Positions 52,504 to 64,000 of a DNA stretch of 64,000 nt are shown here, in pieces. Every line of letters begins with the position of its first letter. The first letter of the stretch is position 1. The position numbers were made by a program, and so were the translations under genes. A model generated the notes under the pieces. That model was not told the DNA's origin. It saw nothing but the letters and a program-made list of their open reading frames with translations, and made no database searches. Origin of the DNA: Brachypodius melanocephalos (taxonomy: Eukaryota; Chordata; Aves; Passeriformes; Pycnonotidae); assembly GCA_013398615.1 (NCBI GenBank), contig VZSR01000514.1:5422738-5486737 (forward strand), read 5' to 3'.

Positions 52504-55500
52504 ATCCCCAGGCTGCCCCAGGGCCCCACAGCTCTGCACTGTGCTTGTGCCTTCACTGCACAGCAAATACTCTCCAGCACTACAGAGATGCTGAACGCCT
52601 TGTATATGCTTGTGTATTTCATGGTGTTTGATTTAAAGTACTCAAGACAGACCAGCATTAAGAGGATTATTTCAGACAGCATTAGGAGTTAATTTACAGA
52701 AGATTAGCTCTAAATCAGGCAGATATCATAAGCAAATTAGCATCAGTTGTAGGAGATTCAGAATCAAAATGTGTGGTGGTTTTATTTTTTCCCCTGCGTG
52801 TCTTTAGTGGAAGAGTAGCATCTTTGTTCGTTTCCCACACTAAGGTGGTACATCTCAAATAGTGAAGAACAGGTATACTTTTCTTTCCTACATGTGCACT
52901 ATTTATTGTGATGCTGTCTATTGGCAGTGAAACTGCTTAGCTCCAACTACCCTTTCTCTGCTGAATATTTTATATTTCATGCCATTTCTTCATTGAGTAA
53001 TGTTTTGTTTGGCCCTAGAAATGATGTCTCCATGGTGTGTTACAATATTTTAAATAGGTAATATACAGTTTTACTTCAGAGTAACATAGTTAATCCTTTT
53101 TTTTTCTGTTAAAATGAGTCACATTCTAATGCCAACTCATAAAAATAAAGGAGTGTGTAAAATGCTACATACCAGAGTGAAGATTATAGGTACTTAAAAA
53201 TAGCTTCCTTAATACTTAAGCTTGTAAATGATAAATTTGTTTTATTTCCACAGCAGTGATGGTTAATTTGTATTAAAAAGCAGATTCTGTTTTTCAATCA
53301 ATTTTCCAGACATATTTTTCTGGCTGGAGACAGACAGGCATGAGCACCTATCCCATCCCTTCCCAGTATGGCAGTTTTGTAAACACATGCCCAATTAGTG
53401 GAGAAGATGATGAAATGGATTGGGCCACAACATTAAAGCCTGTGCTCTGAGTTGTCCTTGAGATTCTGAAAGTTTTGAAGTCTACAAATGGGATTCCCAT
53501 CTTTGGAGAAATTTGTGTTCTGCTGTCCAAGAGATTAAACTGCTTAGTCTTCAGCGTGCTCCTGAACACTTGGGGTTTTAACAGAGGAGGGAAGTCTGGG
53601 CAGTGGTTTTTTTATGATTTTTTCCCTCTCTTGATGGACCAAATTCCTCTTGACAAGGTTGGCCTGAGGTCATGAATGTCTCCCTCCTTCCCTGAGACAG
53701 GAATCTCTGTGCCTTCCAGGAGATCATGAATTCTTACGCGCACCCTAAGCCAGTTGGGCTTGCAGGTCACTCTGGTTGCAAGACCTGCTAGGGGCTCTTG
53801 CACTGAGACTTTGTGCCCTGTGGTTTTACAGAATATTTGGAGGCTTGACGTGGTTGTTAAACCGAGGTGTCTGAGGTCATGACAAAGCAGAGGCTTCTCT
53901 GCTCCCCTAATAGAAATACTGTAACATGCTGAAAAGAAAATACTTTCATAGTGGCAAGTATCTCCTGACAACTAATTTGATAGCTCTCTATCAGGTAAAC
54001 CATTTGTGAATACATTGATTCTTTTTATTTTTCACTGTTCTGTCTTCAGTGTTCCCAGGTTTTCTCTGAACCGGTTGGGCAAAAATTGATTTTTATTTGT
54101 TCCACTGGCCTTGTGGAAAATTAGCTTATGAACTGGTTTTTATAGGAAGACTCAAAGCATAGAAAAGGTTGAAAAATAAGCCTATAGCAGTCAAAATTGT
54201 TGTCTGAAATGTCTTCAGACTGGAAGGCTGAATTTATTGCTCAAAACAAGTACTAGCATTGTGGAGGTGTGCAGTCCTGCTCATTATCACTGGAAAAGGG
54301 GGAACCAAAAAGCACAGTAAAAAATTAAATTTTAATAATGCTAGTGATATTTTCTAAATCCTTCTTGACAGAAAGATTCTCATTATTTTTATCTGTCTCA
54401 GAGTAGGCTCTTTTAATGCCATCTCACAAATGGCCTTAGCCATGATTGTTTTCCTTTCTTTTATAGCATTTGAAAAAAAAATGAATACATACCAAAAAAA
54501 ATCTATTCTATCATTCAAGAAGTGCCATGAAATGGTAACATTTTGGATAGCACATCTTCAGGAACAATTGCTGCAGATGCCTTCAGGTTTTTACAAAAGA
54601 GGTCAATATTGTTAAGACAATTGTGAGAAACTTGCCATACAAAAAGATGCCCAGTCAAATATGGTGTAATAAGAAGAAATTAATGCAAGAAGAGTGTGTG
54701 TGTCCAGTCTCCAGCTTTGTCACACCTAAAACCTGTAGATTAGTCATTAATTAAATTGAGGCAGGGTGAAAGACGTTACTTCCTTTCATCTGTTTAAGAT
54801 ATCTTTTAGTGGCTTCTAATGATTATGGAAGTTGATAAGATGCCGACTTTTGACATTTTTGTTTTCTTTAAATTGCACAGAATGTAAATTTAACTATATT
54901 TATCATAAAAGCCAATATGAGATCATGTACGTTCTTGTCATTTTATAGCTTGCATACATTTCTTCTGCTGGAGAAATAATTGCATTAGCTTTGAGTGCTG
55001 ACGAGGGGGTTGGGGCTTTTTTTTTCCTATTAACTGTTTGGGGACCAGGGTTTCATGTACCCTGTATGCTGAAGAATGCCAGTTCACCGACAGCTGGGCT
55101 ATCCACCCTCCCTCTGAGCTCTTGCTAAAGCTCTTGTAATGTTTGCTAAGCCCTACGGTTCTTAGTCATGCTCAGGTGACTAAATGTGTGATTTGTTCTT
55201 CTTGATACTTCAGTACCCTGAGAAAGGCTGGTTGGAGATTAAGACAACCTTGACTCTTTGCATTTGCAGTTGCCACTGTGCATGTGATCGTCATCTAGGC
55301 TTGCCAAAGGGATCTGGTGTTGCCTGTGCTTTGCATGAAATGAGTTAGTCCCTCTCCCATTTTGGTTGGTGGGTTTCTGTGGCCCCAGAAGCCCCACTGT
55401 GCCTCCTAGTGACAGTCATAGCCTAATTGATTCCCTCTGTGGAAGGAGTGGACATGGAGATGGGAGAAAGCTGAAGTTGCATCAAAACCGTGTAGAGAAA

Positions 55501-58500
55501 AGTTCCATATCGGGGTTTCTCAGGAGCAGAAGGATACTTTCCATCCTGCAGAAATGCCTTCCCATGTGTCTTAAAACTAAGCAATGAAAAAAATCTGGCT
55601 AGTACAAGATTTTCAGCACCCTTCCATTTTGTGTTTTGACCTTTAGTCCCACATCTTATGAGGTCTCTGATCAGCCTTTCCCTGTTACCACATTTGATTT
55701 CTAATTGTCCCTGTAGATCTCTCTCCTTCCTAGGCCAGTCAGTCCACTCTCCCCCCAACACACCCCCCATTGATCGTCTGGGTACAATTTTCACTTCCTG
55801 AGACTGCCAGCTCCTTGAGAGAAGGCTCTTGCAAGCCATGATAACCCTGATGGCTACCAAATAACACTATACTCCAATGGTGTTCATTTGGAATGTGTTG
55901 CAGGATTTCTATTATTAATTAAATCTCTCCATAAGTATTTTAGCTATCAGATATAACGAAAGTAATTTTAAGTTTTAATCTTTATGACAGTATTGTCAGA
56001 TGATGATACAGCAAGGTAAAAACATAGTTGAGTCAAGGAAGGCCAATGTGTTTCAGCAGACGTTCAGCCAAGAGAGGGATATCCTTTCTTTTGCTCCTCC
56101 AGAAAAACTGTCAAATGAAAAGTATATTTGCTTCTGGTCAAAATTTAATGTGCAAATATAGGATCCATTAAAAAGAGATGATGGATCAAGGTCTTTACTG
56201 GCTAATTATTGATTGGCATCTTCTGCTTCACTGGTGAGTTTCATCTCTGTGATATTTCTGATTAATGGGAGATTACACACACTTTACAATATGCTAATGC
56301 CTTTCTATGTGATTTTGCCTTCAGAGCTAGCAAGCTTGCTTGCTTGGGCCTCATGTTTGAGCTTTTAGGGGTATTCATTTCTATGTCGTAGACACCTAAC
56401 CTAGCCAGCTAACCTAGCTGACCGGCACTGCTGGGGTGCATATATGGCCAGGAGAAAGAGAGGGCAGTTCAGAGCAGGACTCAAGCTTACATATACAGGG
56501 AGCTGAGAGAGATTAGCTTGATATAATTTAGATGTTTAAAGTGGGATAGTGTGACTACTTCCCTGCACCTGTTATTACATGACTCATTCTTTCATTCAGG
56601 GCCCAGGTGGAAACACATTGATGTGGTTTGAGTGTAATATTATAACTAGAGATTGGTATCCATGTTATTACAAGTAGACAGCCTCAGTCCTTAAGACTGA
56701 ACTTTAAAGCTAGAGGACATAGCACTGCACAATTCCTCAGCCCTGTCAACAAAATCTTAGGTGCCCTGTATGGTCTGGCTCTTTCAATAAACCCTGCTAG
56801 AAAATCAGCTAGAAAAAGCCCATACTTTCTTATTCTCCAGCCCTCCATTTCTGAGGGTTTCATTTCATTATCTGCTCCGTTTTCAGCAATTTTAAATGGA
56901 TTTTCCCAAGTTTTACAAATAGACACCTTTGGTAAGGAATTCAGAGAACACAAAAGAGGCTTCTGCTGTGAGTAGTCTGCAGACTGAAGGTGGACCTCAG
57001 GAAGTGTGGCCTTTTTGTCCCCAGTAAGCCATGGCAAGTTCCATCCCCTCTCCACCACCCCAAAGCCTTTTCACATCTAATATATGTCAATCACAATGTA
57101 ATTAGGTCTTCTGGCTTGAGAACATAAAGACTTGGACTTATTTTCAGAGTTTGTTGTAGGGAAGAGGAAATAAACTTGAGTGTTTTCCAAATTCCTCACT
57201 TTCTCCATGGTCAGCTAGAAGAGGGCCAAGGACTCATATGCAAGTTGTGCAAATATTTTTTTTCAACTGGTATTTCTGTTTGCTAATTTCAGTCATTAAT
57301 GATGAAAAATATCTCAAGTCAGATACTTCCAGCCAGCTGTAATTCTGTTAGGCAGGGTTCTTTTTTATTCCGGTAGGTTGCCATGTCTCTATGTTTTTGC
57401 CACAGCCTGTCCCAACATTTTCATTTGCTTTTATTTAAGAAAAGCATCTTAAACCTGAAGATGGGAATGATTGAACAGCTCCCAGATACCCCGAACTAGA
57501 GATTTATCATTATATATCTAAGGCTTTGCTTTACCAATCATAACATTTTATTCCCCTGTGTGGGGTTTAGTGCTTCCATTTGAAAACTCATCATAACAAG
57601 GATGTCCTTATATATAGTAATAATTATGTCTGTCCAGAAGCTCTGTGAGTATAGCTATATTACTTTAAATGCACATTTAGTTTTGCCTGGTATGTTTTTG
57701 CCTGTATTACTAGACCCACACTTAGTGTTTGTTTGAATCTGCTGATTTGGACATGAATATTGGACACCTAAAAATCACTTGTCACTGATTTGCATGCACT
57801 TATTTTCTTTCATGTTAGCAAAAACTGTGAATCAGAAATAAAAGGGCACAAAAAATGCAACAGCCAAGTATTCAAAGTGACCATTTAAAATATGATTTTG
57901 TGTACAGAGAGCAAGCCTTTCTGTCCATTAAACTGATAGGAATCACTTCTAGTTAAATCATAAATACATATTACAGTGAAACACTGTTGGACAGTGCTCT
58001 GCCATCAATCAGTCTGTGTTCTTGAGGGCACTATTTTTCAAGATGCCTCCTTTAAGAATAAAGCCCTGTGTTGTAATGAATGTGTGCTAACTGATCCCCC
58101 AAGCCATTTGTTTGGGTTTTTTTTTTTTTTATTTGTATCAGTGTCAGAGTTGAGCTTCTGATGGAAATTTTTTGCAGTATTTTATTTGTAGTCCTCAAGT
58201 TAAGGACACACTCTTTATGCACCCAGAGTCTGCACTGGTTCGTTTATATCCTGCATTTTGTTAACATGTTACCGTGATTGCTAATTTTCATGACAATTGT
58301 TATTGTACCATCAGTGCTTAATGGCAAGGCATCATTATTCAATGCTGGTCAATCAGGCACTAAGACATGTGCAAGACATCAGGCTGAACCCATATAGATG
58401 TCGTGCACTCCCCTGCTAATGAATGCAGTTTTATAAAAAGGTTTAAACACGGTTGGCATCCTTAATGTAAGGTTTGCAAAAGCTTATTTGGGAACAGCTT

Positions 58501-60925
58501 TGTGTTTATAGGAAGCAGATCTAAACATGGCACAAACAGAGTCAGACCCATTGTGTGTGTGTGTGAGTGAAGCTATGGACAGGCACGAATCCATGGGGGA
58601 TTTGAAATGTAGAAAAGGCAGCACAGTTTCTGCCAGGGCAGGAGTGAGGGGAACAGATTTTCTGGGAACGTCGGTGTTTGGTAGCGCTTGTGGGACCTGT
58701 TCTGCAGAGCGATGGTTGCCCTGTGCGGCAAGGAGGTGATCTTGGTGTCATGGATTTAGCTCTGACTGGAGACACCCTCCAGCACAACAGTGGTTGGAGA
58801 TTAGGCACTGTGACCAGGATAAAGGGTCAGGCATCTGGAAAGGTGGAGCAGAAGGAAACTTGAGAGGAGAGGGATGTGCTTTCTGCGTTCTTAGTCCAGA
58901 GTGCTCTTCCAGTGCGTCAGTTAATATTACCCTTGCCTCTGCTTTAGTTACGGTTTCTGTGCAGTTTTGCACCCAAATATTTCGGGCTGCTGTCCATAAT
59001 AAACTAGATGGAGCTTGGTTTAAAAGCACAGATTTTTCGTCTCTTCTAACTCAAAGCAGAATGAGCCCTTGTGCTCCTAGAGCCTCGAGTATGAAAGGAA
59101 CAGTAGACATGGGCTGTTAACGAGCTCCCGCGCAGGGCTCCAGCAGAACTTGGTGTGAATTCAGTGCCTAAGCTGCATCAACTAAATGGTTAATTCATCT
59201 CATATCAACAGCACTGTGATTCATAATGTAAACTTGAGGAATCCTTGATGTTTCAGTCACACATTCCTCTTAATTTGGCCATGCATTCTTTTAAAGCTAC
59301 AGTGTGCTAACTTAATAAAATGCAGCATGCAAATGCACAAGTTTTTGCCTTCAGGCATTTTAGCCATGGATGTTTCAATGGGTGTCTTCTTTCAAGTATA
59401 TATTCTTTCCTAAATTATTTACCCTGTAAACATGCTTTGCATTTTCAAAGAAAAATCTGGGCTTCCTCATTCACCAGATTTTGTTGAATTTAAGGTGTAA
59501 TAGAGATAAAAGACTATCATCTGCTTCTTGCGAGCATGTTAGCCTTTGGGATTTTTTTGTAGTGACTGTTAGGCCCCATTTTCTTCTCCTTTGGTATTAT
59601 CACTCCCTCCCCCACTTCAATTCCTTGATGCTTTGCCTAGAGCAATACCCACTGGCAGTGTCTGGCTGTGACAGTACTGTAGGCTTCCCTACAGATGGGT
59701 CCTGCCAATGCCAACCATTGTTCTAAACTGTGGGCTGGCTTGACTGTCTTGGATCACTCAAAACTCCCTTTCCTCTTCATTTTTTTCTTTAATCTGAAGG
59801 GTCGTCCTTGCCTCTTGACTTTGAGATCTGAAATGTGCTAACACCCAGAACTTATGTTCTCTGTCTTAACAGCAGCTCCCAGACTCGGATTTCAGCAGGC
59901 ACCACTGGGTCCTCCTCGGGACTGTCCTGCTGCTGCCAAACAGCTCTGTCGTTCTCCTTCCAGCCCCATCCTTTGGACAGCATGCAGTTAGTTTAATTTT
60001 ACTTGCTCACTTGAAAGGAAAACAGTAAAACTCAATGTTATTCTTTTTTAAAAGATATAAAATTAATCTTTAACTTGGGCTTGAATATTAAAAGTATATA
60101 ATGCTTCAGTGTAGGAATCTGTTGATAACATCCATCCTATTTCATGATTAATTTGTTCCTTTTAATATGATATTCTTTTGCTGCACTGTGCAGACTAATT
60201 CAGATTCCTCGAAATTGAACTTTGATATGTATTTCCTAGATTCACACCGTAAGTGAACCTTCAATTAGCAGATACAGGTGGTGGCTTGCCTCACTCAGTG
60301 TTTTCTTGAAAAGGATTTTAGAGACATGGACACTGATTAAATAATCTTGCAGTCAGGAGTGTACTGACAGGGTATTAAAAATAAAGCATGGGGGGGATTT
60401 GATGCTTCTTTTTTGTTTTTCTTTAGTTTTGCTTCTCAGAGGATGCAATGATTTTTTTCGGTGAGCCAGAGATAGGAGGAGTTGATTTAAACACTCAGTA
60501 TGTTATGTATGCCTTTGCCTAACTATGTGTTAGATTAAGCGAGTTTCACTCACAGTTAATCCTTTGTAAATTAGCATTATGGATGCCTTGGGGCCCACAT
60601 CCCACAAATAAAATGGTTGTCAAGCCAGCTGCACAGTGTATTACTTAAGGCTGAATGTTTTAAGAGTTTTCATGCTTTTAATCTATTTCACTGCTGAGTT
60701 TCAATTTTGCTGAGTGTCCTTTCAGGAGCGATGAGGGCGAGCGAGTAAATATATATTCTGGTTTTCATACATTTGCCTGGGCAAATCGTTTGTTATCAGG
60801 TGTTTGGCAGAGAATGTCACACCCCACCACAAAAGAGAAGCTTGTAAGTTCAGGTGTTAAATTGAAGTGCAAACCAACAAGAACCAAAAGCCCTTAATTA
60901 GCTTTATTTTGTTAGCCTGCTACAC

Positions 60926-60942
60926 TTTTTTTTTTTTTTTTT
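60926..60942. repeat. Poly-T tract (17 T)
   Basis: A pure T run follows CTACAC and is followed by AGGG, superficially like a splice acceptor. The downstream sequence shows no recognisable coding exon, so it is listed as a homopolymer. Confidence 0.85.
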
Positions 60943-62675
60943 AGGGAAAAAAAGAGTGAGAAACATCCCTCCCTCCTCCTCATCCTTTTGGCAGAGTAAA
61001 TATTGCCTGTTAAGTTTGAATTAGCTGTCATCGCGAAAGAATTAATGCTGTGGTTGAGCCTTTCTAGTGAGGAAGGGAAAAATAAACGAGACAGATCTTA
61101 GTTCAGCTTTAAGTGATAAATGAGGACAAAGCAGCCCATTCATCTCCTGCTAGGAAAGTGGACACAAACACTAAAGCAGTTTTGCGGAAGACGTGTCAGC
61201 AAATGTGATCATTTTGTAACCTGTCAGGAGGATAGAGAGCTAGTCCTTTTAGAGTGTCACAGGGGAGGGTGTCTGTCTGATGTGACAGTTTTCATCCATC
61301 CATTTACTGCTTTTCCTTTAGGTGGGGGGTAAGCCAGGAGAGAGCTGGAGTTGGTTAAAACTGCATTTTTCTTTACACTTTCCAGTATAATTTATATGTA
61401 TATCCACCCGCATCCAAATGAAAAACATTTACCAAGAAAATCTCCCCTCTGCTCTCTGGAGTTTCTTCTCTCTTTCACTGCGTGAAATGTGCTCATTTTA
61501 ACACATTACACTCCCTGTCTTCAAGTTGTACTTGGCCTGATGTTTCTCAAAACACAGGTTTACCTCTTCTTACTGTTGTTTAGTTCTTGAAGACCTTGTT
61601 TTGTTTAGTTTTGCAGAAGTGAGAGAAAAAAAAATGTAACTTGGGGTGCTTTCATTGCATTTGGTTGTTGGGATTTTTTTGCTATACCTCTCCAATTCTG
61701 ATGATAAGCTTCATGTAAAAGTATGTTTTGCAAAAGTCCCTGTTTGTGAAGAGCCTGTGAAAATATTCTTCGTTCTCTGTGAAAATAGAATAACAAACTG
61801 TGAATTCTTACAATCCAAAATCTTCCTGTAAAATGCCTCAAATTCTACTGCTTCTTTATTTAGTAATTTTAATTGACCTATTAATTTTAGGAAAAATCTG
61901 AAGTGATGTGGTGACTGATTTTAGAAGCAGGAATTTCTCCAAACAAATGACTGAAAAATATTAGGGTTTTCTACTTCTGGCATCTTTTCATTTTCAGTAA
62001 TCTTCATTTTTTTCATACTGCATAGAAATGTAACATCACCTATTACCATAAGTAAAGGTATGCTACAGAGACAAGAGATGCTTTTACAACATAAGCTTCA
62101 CAGTTTGACACTTGCTTCTTTATATCATCCTTTTCTTCAAAACTATCTTTTGTACTTTTCCCTTGGTATTTTAGTACAAGTGAGTATCTCATTGACATGT
62201 GTTTCCTTGAAATCTTGTTCCTTAATAGTAAAATCCCTTGAAAATTAATAAATTGTTTCTTTTCAGATTAAAACCACTGTGAGGATTTCAGAATGGTTTT
62301 CAAAAATATTATGATATTTACTATTACAGACCACCCTGCTTGGATTGCATTGACTGAACACTATTTTTTTCATTTGTTCTTAGAAGGTTAATAAATTGGA
62401 ACATAATTTACTTAATTTATTCTAATATGTATATAAATGTATGCATAATTCAGAAAAGTCTACTTCTTTCTTGAATACAGAAGTTGGATTTAATAGCTAC
62501 ATAAAGATATGGTTGGGAGCACTGGAAATTGGGAGAAGTAAAAAATAATCAAGATATACAGAATGGTAGAGGAAATACTGAATTTCTGGGAATATATCTT
62601 TTCTCCAGCTTTTTTCATGCACCTCATTTTATAGTTTATATATATATTCTGCTATTTTGATTTATTTTGTTTTAT

Positions 62676-62712
62676 TCACTACAATTTTTTTGTCTCTTCT
62701 GCTTTTTTCCAG
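62676..62712 (+). promoter_or_regulatory. VTI1A: 3' splice site of the VTI1A last intron
   Basis: A nearly pure pyrimidine run (62685-62710) ends in CCAG, with the AG at 62711-62712 immediately before the coding exon. A plausible branch point is TTCAC with its A at 62678, 35 bases before the exon. No competing AG lies between the branch candidate and the acceptor. This is a strong canonical vertebrate acceptor and it fixes the exon start. Confidence 0.85.
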
Positions 62713-62806
62713 GATCATCCAAAACCGGATTTTGATTGTTGTTCTGGCAGTCATCATCATCTTCACCACCATGATGGCTATTTATTTTTCTGTCAGGGGA
62801 CGCTGA
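62713..62806 (+). CDS. VTI1A: VTI1A terminal coding exon (C-terminal transmembrane anchor of the SNARE)
   Basis: The exon begins right after an AG acceptor with one base completing a split codon (phase 2), then encodes 30 residues and a TGA stop at 62804-62806. It opens with IIQNRIL, continues with a strongly hydrophobic stretch (VVLAVIII, FTTMMAIYF), and ends SVRGR. This is the tail-anchor layout of Vti1a, a Qb-SNARE of the trans-Golgi network and endosomes that pairs with syntaxin-16, syntaxin-6 and VAMP4. From memory, the human protein is 217 residues and its last exon has the same phase, the same IIQNRIL start and an FSVR-x-x ending, so this would be about residues 188-217. The middle of the anchor differs conservatively from mammals, as SNARE anchors often do. 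VTI1B is excluded because its tail is quite different. The upstream exons, with the Habc and SNARE domains, lie outside the window. The call rests on 30 residues plus intron phase. Confidence 0.85.
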
Positions 62807-64000
62807 TATCTTTGTTCTTCACTAAACAGCAACAAACTGCTTGTTCTGAGTAATTAAGACAAAGTGGTCACATGAATCATTCTCTTGCACTGACAGAGTC
62901 TCCCTCTCTTTTCCACTCTTCAACTCAGGTGCAAGTGGTGTAAAATATTTTGTATTATTGATGGCATAGTTGATGGCGTGTGGGGCTATTTTTTTCTTAC
63001 ATGTTTGTCCTTATCTGAGTGTTTTCAGGGTCTTAATATTTGTTGGAGTGAGGGTTTGTTCTGGTATAAAAAGACTTAATGTGTGTTGAATTCACCCACG
63101 GACAATTAGCCTGTAAGTTGCCAGAGTTTCATGAGGGAAGAGGGGTCTTTGCACTTTCCTTGTGCTGTGCAGGGTGTGTGAATATCAAGCAGTATCTGAC
63201 CTTCTGTGATTTAGAATATAAGTAAAGCAGAGACCAAATGATGTAGAAAGTGAACCTGTCTCCTGTGACTAACTCCCCATCGTGCATTATCGTAGTAGAT
63301 GTAACCTGGATAAGAACAGTATCTAGTTTTAAAAAGAGAGCAACCTTAGGATGGTATGATATGATGCAAATCCAAAACTCAATTTAACAATTCTTTGTTT
63401 AACGTTAGGCTTTCTTTTCTGCTTATTCAAAGCAATTCCACTTCCATCAAGATCATGAAAACACATCACTTACCTAAAATGTAGTTGTGGCTACAGCCCA
63501 TCTGTTGAATCTCTTTTAAATCTTCCAGTGTTGATATATGTACTGATAAGCTTTACACACTAGGTCCTTAATGAAGATATATAAAGATACTTATCGGTTT
63601 GTTGCTGATTGAAAAGAGATCCTAAGTAATAGTTCAGCAACAAATGCGTGATTACAGTGCATTAAAAAGTCTAGATTTTTAATACTGGCCTGGCTGTGTT
63701 GACACTGCATGTTGGAATATTTTGAGTGTATTAAATTCTGATGTTATATTCCCCTTTTTAAACAGAAACTGTAAAAATGTTAATTTATATATGCTTTTAG
63801 CTGATATAATATATCATAGTTTCATCTACCTGTGTGTAAATGAGCTGTTTCTCTTTTCCTAATGGCTGTGCTTCTCCTTTCGACAGGCTGAGGTCATTTG
63901 GCTTGTATTTAAGCTTGCAACTCCAGGTCTATCACTGATGATGTGATAAAGTTCATATTTTTATAATAACTTTTAAATTCATTATTTGCAATCCCTTACA
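62807..64000 (+). other. VTI1A: VTI1A 3' untranslated region and possible downstream flank
   Basis: Sequence after the TGA has no long open frame and no recognisable repeat. It is AT-rich with T-rich patches, as expected of a 3' UTR. No AATAAA is seen, but ATTAAA occurs at 63661-63666 and 63730-63735. The transcript end is therefore uncertain. The UTR may stop near 63750 or run past the window edge. Confidence 0.55.
63730..63735 (+). terminator. Candidate polyadenylation signal (ATTAAA)
   Basis: ATTAAA is the commonest variant of the vertebrate polyadenylation hexamer. Here it is followed within about 30 bases by GATGTTATATT and a CCCCTTTTT run, a plausible GU/U-rich downstream element. The other ATTAAA at 63661 lacks as clear a U-rich follower. 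Position alone cannot show that it is used. Confidence 0.35.

Larger units (their letters stand above)
50581..62675. other. Intronic sequence leading to the terminal exon
   Basis: About 12 kb with no further supported exon. It contains a compound inverted repeat at 52462-52503 and a 17-T run at 60926-60942. Stretches such as 54760-55000 and 60540-60880 have the mixed, repeat-free composition often seen in conserved noncoding DNA, which cannot be judged without an alignment. Confidence 0.5.
1..62712 (+). other. VTI1A: Large VTI1A intron (3' portion, at least 62.7 kb)
   Basis: Everything upstream of the terminal exon lacks another convincing exon. Open frames are short, overlap on both strands, often lack an ATG, and show no family motif I recognise. 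The previous VTI1A exon should encode the end of the SNARE helix (a segment containing LGKSSRI in human, from memory), and I did not find it here. Very long late introns are normal for VTI1A. The inference that this is all one intron depends on the single exon at the right end, so a nested noncoding RNA gene or unannotated exon cannot be excluded. Confidence 0.7.

Noticed and set aside
25..62700. tRNA, rRNA or snRNA genes
   Set aside because: No cloverleaf with intact A and B boxes and no rRNA or snRNA core sequence was recognised. The tRNA-like heads seen belong to decayed SINEs.
1..64000. CRISPR array, bacterial operon, phage or plasmid system
   Set aside because: No direct-repeat/spacer pattern, no prokaryotic gene spacing and no long coding frames. 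The one gene recognised is a vertebrate spliced gene.

Overview
This window is vertebrate nuclear DNA, most probably from a bird, though a turtle or crocodilian is not excluded. It is AT-rich with scattered CpG-poor sequence, has no operons, no long open frames and no bacterial or phage genes. It carries old, heavily mutated amniote repeats: a CR1-type LINE piece and MIR-like tRNA-derived SINEs. Repeat density is low, as is usual for birds. A 188-base run of N inside a tandem repeat marks an assembly gap.

Only one protein-coding exon can be supported. It is the terminal exon at 62713-62806 (+), preceded by a strong polypyrimidine tract and AG acceptor. It encodes the C-terminal membrane anchor of a Qb-SNARE, recognisable as VTI1A from its IIQNRIL start, phase-2 junction and FSVR ending. 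The remainder, 62807-64000, is 3' untranslated sequence and possibly the start of downstream flank. Everything upstream (1-62712) is read as one very large intron of the same gene. This fits the known architecture of VTI1A, whose late introns are very long in vertebrates and which lies upstream of TCF7L2 in several genomes (established knowledge, not visible here).

Layout of the intron: 1-16 kb is mostly plain intronic sequence with an AT-rich patch (3374-3463), homopolymer tracts (5275-5298 T, 7033-7059 A) and an A/C-rich patch (13811-13892). At 16.08-16.54 kb is a minisatellite built from two related 13-bp monomers, interrupted by the N gap. It is followed at 16.8-17.1 kb by a decayed LINE reverse-transcriptase fragment. 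MIR-like SINEs lie near 26.4 kb (+), 31.5 kb (-) and 46.7 kb (+). Other motifs typical of old amniote repeats occur near 26.35, 47.67 and 49.95 kb. A 235-bp pyrimidine microsatellite with three successive repeat phases is at 42.73-42.97 kb. Two local CpG-enriched patches (about 40.58-40.69 and 50.04-50.58 kb) are the best sequence-only candidates for regulatory DNA, but this is weak evidence.

I found no new biological system. The most informative items are the divergent VTI1A anchor exon, the two-monomer minisatellite and the datable repeat fossils. Many apparent open frames here start at TTG or CTG, are short and overlap on both strands, and are read as chance.
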